A DNA stretch of 64,000 nucleotides from Vibrio neonatus (GTDB taxonomy: Bacteria > Pseudomonadota > Gammaproteobacteria > Enterobacterales > Vibrionaceae), in assembly GCF_024346975.1 (NCBI RefSeq), contig NZ_AP024885.1:2604001-2668000 (forward strand), read 5' to 3'. Positions 58,840-64,000 of this stretch are shown one piece after another. Each line of letters opens with the position of its first letter. Positions within the stretch are counted from its first letter, which is position 1. Both the position numbers and the translations under genes were made by a program. Under the pieces are notes generated by a model. That model was given only the letters and a program-made list of their open reading frames with translations, was not told the DNA's origin and made no database searches.

Positions 58840-60099
58840 TTACTGGCGTCTCATTGCATCAAAAAATTCATTGTTTGTTTTAGTCATTGCTAACTTATCA
58901 ATTAAGAATTCCATTGCGTCGATTTCACCCATTGGATGAACAATCTTACGCAGAATCCACATCTTCTGTAACTCATCTGGTTTCGTCAGTAATTCTTCAC
59001 GACGAGTACCTGAACGATTGAAGTCAATTGCTGGGAAAACACGCTTCTCTGCAATCTTACGATTTAAGTGTAGCTCCATATTACCGGTACCCTTAAATTC
59101 TTCGTAAATAACTTCATCCATTTTAGAACCAGTATCTACAAGTGCAGTAGCGATGATAGTCAGGCTTCCACCTTCCTCAACGTTACGAGCAGCACCGAAG
59201 AAACGCTTCGGACGATGTAGAGCATTGGCATCTACACCACCAGTCAGTACTTTACCTGATGATGGAATCACGGTGTTGTATGCACGAGCAAGACGAGTGA
59301 TTGAATCAAGCAAGATAACCACGTCTTTTTTGTGCTCTACAAGACGTTTTGCTTTTTCGATGATCATCTCAGCCACTTGTACGTGTCTTGATTCTGGTTC
59401 ATCAAATGTTGAAGCCACTACTTCACCTTGAACTAGGCGTTGCATTTCAGTTACTTCTTCAGGACGCTCATCAATTAGCAGAACCATCAACTCACACTCA
59501 GGGTGGTTGCGAGCAATGCTTTGTGCAATGTTTTGTAGCAACATTGTCTTACCCGCTTTTGGCGGAGCAACGATTAAGCCACGTTGGCCTTTACCGATTG
59601 GCGAGGCTAAGTCTAAGATACGAGCAGTAATATCTTCTGTCGCACCGTTACCTACTTCCATTGTCATACGTTCATTAGCATGCAGTGGAGTCAGGTTTTC
59701 AAATAAGATTTTATTACGTGCGTTATCAGGCTTATCGTGGTTAACAGAGTTAACTTTTAACAGTGCAAAGTAACGTTCACCATCTTTTGGTGGACGAATC
59801 TTTCCTGCGATGCTGTCGCCTGTACGTAAATTAAAACGTCGAATCTGACTTGGGGATACATAGATGTCATCTGGGCCGGCTAGATATGAACTATCTGAGC
59901 TACGCAGAAAACCAAATCCATCTTGTAGAATTTCAAGGACGCCATCGCCAAAGATATCTTCACCGCTTTTAGCGTGAGCTTTTAGCGTAGCGAAAATGAT
60001 GTCCTGTTTTCTCAACCTAGCAAGGTCTTCAAGACCAAGGCTTTCACCAAGTTTCACTAAATCCGAGACAGGTCTTTTCTTCAACTCAGTCAAGTTCAT
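58840..60099 (-). CDS. rho: Rho, transcription termination factor
   Basis: Hexameric RNA-dependent ATPase that ends transcription of untranslated RNA. From the ATG at 60099 it has 419 residues, the same as E. coli, and begins [20 protein letters not shown]. The RNA-binding domain has [17 protein letters not shown]; Walker A is [25 protein letters not shown] and the Q- and R-loop regions follow. The frame is open 19 codons further upstream to a TTG (Ser/Thr/Lys-rich), but the family does not have this part, so I treat it as leader. The untranslated leader region is about 500 bp if the promoter is near trxA. Confidence 0.96.
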   Translation of the reverse strand: MNLTELKKRPVSDLVKLGESLGLEDLARLRKQDIIFATLKAHAKSGEDIFGDGVLEILQDGFGFLRSSDSSYLAGPDDIYVSPSQIRRFNLRTGDSIAGKIRPPKDGERYFALLKVNSVNHDKPDNARNKILFENLTPLHANERMTMEVGNGATEDITARILDLASPIGKGQRGLIVAPPKAGKTMLLQNIAQSIARNHPECELMVLLIDERPEEVTEMQRLVQGEVVASTFDEPESRHVQVAEMIIEKAKRLVEHKKDVVILLDSITRLARAYNTVIPSSGKVLTGGVDANALHRPKRFFGAARNVEEGGSLTIIATALVDTGSKMDEVIYEEFKGTGNMELHLNRKIAEKRVFPAIDFNRSGTRREELLTKPDELQKMWILRKIVHPMGEIDAMEFLIDKLAMTKTNNEFFDAMRRQ

Positions 60100-60284
60100 A
60101 GTGGTCGATTTTGAATTCGATTTGGTAACGGTCTTTGTATTAGATTTAGTAGTCAAAATAAGATCTGTATGTGTTAGTTAAGAGAGATTTGGTCTCAGGA
60201 TCGACCAAGAAATGAAAAATCGTATGATTTACGTGCAATAAACTAGCACTAAAAACAAGCGTAGTCTAGCTTATGGAAAAAACA

Positions 60285-60313
60285 AAACCGTGTACTGAGA
60301 AATACACGGTTAA
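60285..60313 (-). terminator. Terminator of trxA
   Basis: On the minus strand AACCGTGTA / TACACGGTT with an 8-base loop and a following T-rich tract, 15 bp behind trxA. It separates trxA from the rho leader. Confidence 0.75.
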
Positions 60314-60327
60314 TTTAGGTTTTTATT

Positions 60328-60654
60328 TTAGATATTTGCGTCCAAGAACTCTTTTAATTGAGTTTTTGATAGCGCGCCTACCTTGGTAGCTGCCACATTG
60401 CCGTCTTTAAACAACAATAGTGTTGGAATACCACGGATACCATATTTTGGTGGCGTTGCTGGGTTGTGATCGATATTCAGTTTACCAATGGTAAGCTTAC
60501 CAGCGTACTCTTCAGATATTTCATTCAAAATAGGGGCAATCATTTTACAAGGACCACACCATTCTGCCCAAAAATCTACCAGCACAGGGCCTGCAGCTTT
60601 AATTACATCACTTTCAAAACCATCGTCAGAAAGCTGCAAAATCTTATCGCTCAT
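60328..60654 (-). CDS. trxA: TrxA, thioredoxin 1
   Basis: Small redox protein that reduces disulfides in cytoplasmic proteins, for example ribonucleotide reductase. From the ATG at 60654 it has 108 residues (E. coli 109). The active site is [14 protein letters not shown], and [14 protein letters not shown] carries the cis-proline. A start four codons upstream would only add MELK. The order trxA-rho, divergent from rhlB-gppA, matches E. coli. Confidence 0.97.
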   Translation of the reverse strand: MSDKILQLSDDGFESDVIKAAGPVLVDFWAEWCGPCKMIAPILNEISEEYAGKLTIGKLNIDHNPATPPKYGIRGIPTLLLFKDGNVAATKVGALSKTQLKEFLDANI

Positions 60655-60766
60655 CTTTAGCTCCAAATCAATTTTCTGTTGCCGATTAGATGATCATCAG
60701 CAATTAGATTGCCTATTGGAATGGATTTCCTTTCTTAATGCAAGCGTAAGCTGATATTCTATGTTC

Positions 60767-62074
60767 ATGAAAAAGACACACATCACAGAGCAAAAATTCG
60801 CCGACTTCGATTTGCACCCTAGTATTATAGCTGGATTGCAAACAAAAGGATTTGAGTATTGTACTCCGATTCAAGCGTTAGCGCTGCCAGTACTGCTCAC
60901 TGGCCAAGACATTGCGGGACAAGCTCAGACGGGTACTGGTAAAACATTAGCCTTTCTAACCGCTACTTTTGATTACCTACTAAAAAACCCTGCCGATGAG
61001 TCTCGAGCAGTGAACCAACCGCGTGCCATTATTATGGCGCCAACACGTGAATTGGCGATTCAGATCCATCGAGATGCTGAATCTTTGATTGCAAGTACAG
61101 GTGTGAAAGCGGCCCTTGCTTATGGTGGTGAAAGCTACGATAAACAGCTGCATGAGATTCAACAGGGTGTTGATATCTTAATTGGTACTACAGGTCGTAT
61201 TATCGATTTCTTTAAACAGAAGGCGTTTAATCTAAATCACATTCAAGCTGTTGTATTAGACGAAGCTGACCGAATGTTTGATTTAGGCTTTATTAAGGAC
61301 ATTCGCTTTTTGTTCCGTCGTATGCCTGAGCCTAAAGATCGTCTAAACATGCTTTTCTCTGCCACGCTGTCTTATCGCGTACAAGAATTAGCGTTTGAAC
61401 ACATGAATAATCCTGAGCATGTAGAAGTTGAGCCTGAGCGCCGAACAAACGTGCGAATTGAAGAAGAGCTATTCCAACCTTCTAACGAAGATAAAATGGC
61501 TCTACTAATGACATTGATTGAGCAAGATTGGCCAGAAAAAGCCATCATTTTTGCCAACACTAAATATAAGTGTGAGCAAGTATGGGGTTATTTAGCTGCT
61601 GATGAGCATCGCGTAGGTCTTTTAACTGGGGATATTCCTCAGAAAAAACGTGAGCGCATTTTAGAGCAGTTCTCTGCTGGCGAATTAGACTTCTTAGTGG
61701 CAACCGATGTTGCAGCTCGTGGTCTGCATATTCCTCTTGTGACGCACGTATTCAACTATGATCTACCCGATGATAGTGAAGATTATGTTCACCGTATCGG
61801 TCGTACAGGTCGTGCTGGAGAAAGCGGATATTCAATCAGCTTTGCTTGTGAAGAATACGCTATCAATCTACCTGCGATTGAAGAATACATTGGTCATTCA
61901 ATTCCGACATCAGACTATGATCCGGAAGCGCTAATTCAAGAGTTACCAAAACCTATTCGTTTACGTCACTCGTCAAGCAATCGTCGTCCAGGTGGCAAAC
62001 CACAAGGTCGCAATAACAATCAGCGACGTAACCGACCATCTCGACCTTACAACAAACCATCAGGGAATAGCTAA
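60767..62074 (+). CDS. rhlB: RhlB, ATP-dependent RNA helicase
   Basis: DEAD-box helicase of the RNA degradosome that unwinds structured mRNA for RNase E. From the ATG at 60767 it has 435 residues. Motifs: Q-motif [22 protein letters not shown], Ia [48 protein letters not shown]. The C-terminus (about 395-435) is a basic, Arg/Asn-rich tail expected to bind RNA. A second ATG two codons upstream is equally close; I chose the start that aligns with MSKTHLTEQKF of E. coli. Confidence 0.96.
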   Translation: MKKTHITEQKFADFDLHPSIIAGLQTKGFEYCTPIQALALPVLLTGQDIAGQAQTGTGKTLAFLTATFDYLLKNPADESRAVNQPRAIIMAPTRELAIQIHRDAESLIASTGVKAALAYGGESYDKQLHEIQQGVDILIGTTGRIIDFFKQKAFNLNHIQAVVLDEADRMFDLGFIKDIRFLFRRMPEPKDRLNMLFSATLSYRVQELAFEHMNNPEHVEVEPERRTNVRIEEELFQPSNEDKMALLMTLIEQDWPEKAIIFANTKYKCEQVWGYLAADEHRVGLLTGDIPQKKRERILEQFSAGELDFLVATDVAARGLHIPLVTHVFNYDLPDDSEDYVHRIGRTGRAGESGYSISFACEEYAINLPAIEEYIGHSIPTSDYDPEALIQELPKPIRLRHSSSNRRPGGKPQGRNNNQRRNRPSRPYNKPSGNS

Positions 62075-62081
62075 TCTGGTT

Positions 62082-63566
62082 ATGACAGACTCATCTCCTC
62101 TTTATGCCGCCATTGACCTTGGCTCGAACAGCTTCCACATGCTTGTGGTTAAACACGTTCATGGAAGCGTTCGAACTATGGCAAAAATCAAACGCAAAGT
62201 TCGTTTAGCTGCTGGATTAGACAGCAATAACGCATTAAGCCAAGAAGCAATGCAAAGAGGTTGGGACTGTTTGTCTCTGTTTGCTGAACGCTTACAAGAT
62301 ATACCTGAACAGAACATCCGTATTGTGGGTACAGCAACATTACGTGTTGCCACGAATATTGATGTGTTTTTAGAGAAGGCGAACCATATTCTAGGTAAGA
62401 ATATTCAAGTCATCTCTGGAGACGAAGAAGCGGCGACTATCTATAAAGGTGTTGCTCATACCTCCGGTGGTAAAGGAAAGCGTCTTGTTGTCGATATTGG
62501 CGGCGCAAGTACCGAGCTTATTATCGGAGAAGGCTTTGATGCCAAAGTGCTACATAGCCTGCAAATGGGCTGTGTTACTTGGTTAGAGCAACACTTTAGT
62601 GATAGACAACTTACTGCTGAGAACTTTCGCAGTGCCATTGAGGCCGCGAAGCAAACCTTAGCACCGGTATTACATGAATATACTCAACTAGGTTGGGATA
62701 TGTGTGTCGGAGCAAGTGGTACAGTTCAAGCACTGCAAGAGATAATGCTAGCGCAAGGGATGGACGAAGTGATTACTCACTCCAAACTCAAGCGTTTGCA
62801 AAAACAAGCCATGCGTTCTAACGCATTAGAAGAGCTTGAGATTGAAGGTTTAACCTTAGAGCGAGCACTGGTGTTCCCTAGCGGACTGTCCATTTTGTTA
62901 GCCATCTTTGAACTACTAGAAATAGAAGACATGACCCTCGCGGGCGGAGCATTACGCGAAGGTATGGTGTATGAAATGATTAAGGAGCTGCATCAAGACG
63001 ATATTCGTCAGCGCACCTTAGCGAGCGTCCAGCAACGCTTCCAACTGGATCAAGACTACGCTCAGCAAGTCTCACACACCGCACTAAAGCTGGTTGAACA
63101 GTGTGGGCCAAATTTCTTAGCTGAACCTGTCGCTATCGACCTATTAAAAGCCGCAGCTCAATTACACGAAATCGGTCTGACTATCGATTTTAAAAAGGCC
63201 GGCAAACACAATGCCTACCTGTTGCAGTACCTTGACCTACCGGGCTATACACAAGCACAAAAATCTCTATTAGCAGAAATTACCGCTCGCTATAAGGATG
63301 CCCTGTCATCTTTACCTGAGCAACACGCGGTCAGCCGACAAAGTGCTGAAAACATCCTGCGAATTTTAAGACTGTCTGTATTGCTAACCCATAGACGCAA
63401 CGTTGACCTGCAACCTCATGTTAGCCTGCAAGCACAAGGGAAAAGCCTCGATTTAAGCATAGAGGCAAGTTGGTGTTTGCTTAATCCATTGACCGTTGCA
63501 GAACTCGAAATTGAAGCGCATCGGCAAAGTGACCAAAACTGGCCCCTGCAAATCAAACAAATTTAA
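62082..63566 (+). CDS. gppA: GppA, guanosine pentaphosphate phosphohydrolase / exopolyphosphatase family
   Basis: Enzyme that converts pppGpp to ppGpp and can also act on long polyphosphate. From the ATG at 62082 it has 494 residues, the same as E. coli. The ASKHA-type phosphate loops are [15 protein letters not shown] (about 8-22) and [16 protein letters not shown] (about 136-151), and [11 protein letters not shown] follows; the C-terminal half is an HD-like helical domain. The start is 7 bases behind the rhlB stop, so the two form an operon as in E. coli. Ppx is the alternative, but gene order and length favour GppA. Confidence 0.94.
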   Translation: MTDSSPLYAAIDLGSNSFHMLVVKHVHGSVRTMAKIKRKVRLAAGLDSNNALSQEAMQRGWDCLSLFAERLQDIPEQNIRIVGTATLRVATNIDVFLEKANHILGKNIQVISGDEEAATIYKGVAHTSGGKGKRLVVDIGGASTELIIGEGFDAKVLHSLQMGCVTWLEQHFSDRQLTAENFRSAIEAAKQTLAPVLHEYTQLGWDMCVGASGTVQALQEIMLAQGMDEVITHSKLKRLQKQAMRSNALEELEIEGLTLERALVFPSGLSILLAIFELLEIEDMTLAGGALREGMVYEMIKELHQDDIRQRTLASVQQRFQLDQDYAQQVSHTALKLVEQCGPNFLAEPVAIDLLKAAAQLHEIGLTIDFKKAGKHNAYLLQYLDLPGYTQAQKSLLAEITARYKDALSSLPEQHAVSRQSAENILRILRLSVLLTHRRNVDLQPHVSLQAQGKSLDLSIEASWCLLNPLTVAELEIEAHRQSDQNWPLQIKQI

Positions 63567-63572
63567 TTCAAT

Positions 63573-63601
63573 CAGCCCAGCTCAATAAGTTGGGCTTTTT
63601 T
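63573..63601 (+). terminator. Terminator of rhlB-gppA
   Basis: Stem AGCCCAGCT / AGTTGGGCT (one mismatch or G-T pair) with a CAATA loop and a run of six T. Confidence 0.8.
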
Positions 63602-63669
63602 ACATGACAACTTCTATAGGACAGGAGCTAAACTTTTCTATAGAAACTTAAGCAAGGAGAGCTTAGTTA

Positions 63670-64000
63670 ATGAGCATAATTTTAGAATGTATCCGTTGTG
63701 TTGGCCGTGGAGAAAGAGGTCGTAAACCGCTTTCTTTTGATCAGGCCTACGCCGTGATGGATCAATACCTCGACGGTAAGATCGATGATGATCAAATGGC
63801 AATGTTGATGATGCTCATTCGAGTCAATAATGAAACTGCCGCTGAAATTGCGGGATTCACCAAAGCCTTCCACCAGCGACTACCTAAAATAGAAGTGGAT
63901 ATTGACTGGCCTTGTTACGCAGGCAAAAAAAGCAAGCTGGATGCAAATGGACAGCAGCAAGCACTGCCATGGAACCTAATTGCTGCTTCTATCTTGGCAG
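63670..64000 (+). CDS. TrpD2/YbiB-like glycosyltransferase family protein, 5' part
   Basis: The first 110 codons of a gene that runs out of the window. The start is the ATG at 63670, with AAGGAG 14 bases upstream. The N-terminal domain (VGRGERGRKPLSFDQAYAVM, LDGKIDDDQMAMLMMLIRV, ETAAEIAGFTKAF) is the helical domain of the nucleoside phosphorylase / anthranilate phosphoribosyltransferase fold. The start of the second domain (WPCYAGKKSKLDANG) resembles YbiB (TrpD2), a nucleic-acid-binding relative of TrpD, more than TrpD itself. The visible part does not include the phosphoribosyl pyrophosphate site, so the function is not settled. Confidence 0.72.
   Translation, partial: MSIILECIRCVGRGERGRKPLSFDQAYAVMDQYLDGKIDDDQMAMLMMLIRVNNETAAEIAGFTKAFHQRLPKIEVDIDWPCYAGKKSKLDANGQQQALPWNLIAASILA

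Overview
This window is ordinary core chromosome from a gammaproteobacterium of the genus Vibrio or a very close relative. I conclude this from the 16S and 23S sequences, from the gene order (murI next to an RRM-protein gene; trmA-yijD-fabR-sthA; a vexRAB-like efflux locus beside ubiK and ilvYC), and from protein sequences that match E. coli relatives at moderate distance. No phage, plasmid, CRISPR array or defence island is visible. The only clear mobile DNA is one IS630-type insertion sequence and two copies of a 160-bp palindromic MITE-like element.

Layout. 0-4.4 kb: end of coaA, then birA and murB on the minus strand, an acetyltransferase and pssA. 4.4-5.5 kb: an IS630-family element inserted right behind the pssA terminator. 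5.5-17.5 kb: two ribosomal RNA operons in tandem, both on the minus strand. The downstream one is 16S-tRNA Ile-tRNA Ala-23S-5S-tRNA Asp-tRNA Trp; the upstream one is 16S-tRNA Glu-tRNA Lys-tRNA Val-23S-5S. Only 66 bp separate the 5S of one from the promoter of the other. 17.6-25.4 kb: a membrane-anchored RRM protein, murI, trmA, yijD-fabR, sthA, dinF, lexA with two SOS boxes, and dgkA. 25.5-35 kb: plsB, ubiA-ubiC, glpE-glpG, rpoH and ftsY-ftsE-ftsX. 35-39.6 kb: rsmD, a DUF1145 gene, a tRNA cluster (Arg-His-Pro-His-Pro with a decayed third Pro gene), cytochrome c5 and rep. 39.7-48.5 kb: a vexRAB-type RND pump, ubiK, ilvC/ilvY and an unknown outer-membrane-like protein; inverted MITE copies flank ilvC, ilvY and the unknown gene. 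48.7-54.7 kb: a third rRNA operon (16S-tRNA Ala(GGC)-23S-5S-tRNA Thr-5S). 54.8-64 kb: ubiD-ferredoxin-fre, an unknown exported protein, rho, trxA, rhlB-gppA and the start of a TrpD2/YbiB-like gene.

How it fits together. The region is rich in translation and growth genes (three rrn operons, 13 intact tRNA genes, tRNA and rRNA methylases, Rho, RhlB, GppA), phospholipid synthesis (plsB, pssA, dgkA, with the fatty-acid regulator gene fabR) and ubiquinone synthesis (ubiA, ubiC, ubiD, ubiK, with fre and a ferredoxin next to ubiD). Growth-rate-controlled rRNA promoters and DnaA-box-like motifs would fit a position near the replication origin, but the origin itself is not in the window.

The observations most worth a second look are an internal duplication in UbiD, the ubiD-ferredoxin-fre operon, the membrane-tethered RRM protein, the decayed tRNA-Pro in a duplicated His-Pro array, the inverted MITE pair, the very tight tandem rRNA operon junction, and a small cluster of DnaA-box-like motifs behind rpoH. 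I did not see a convincing wholly new multi-gene system.
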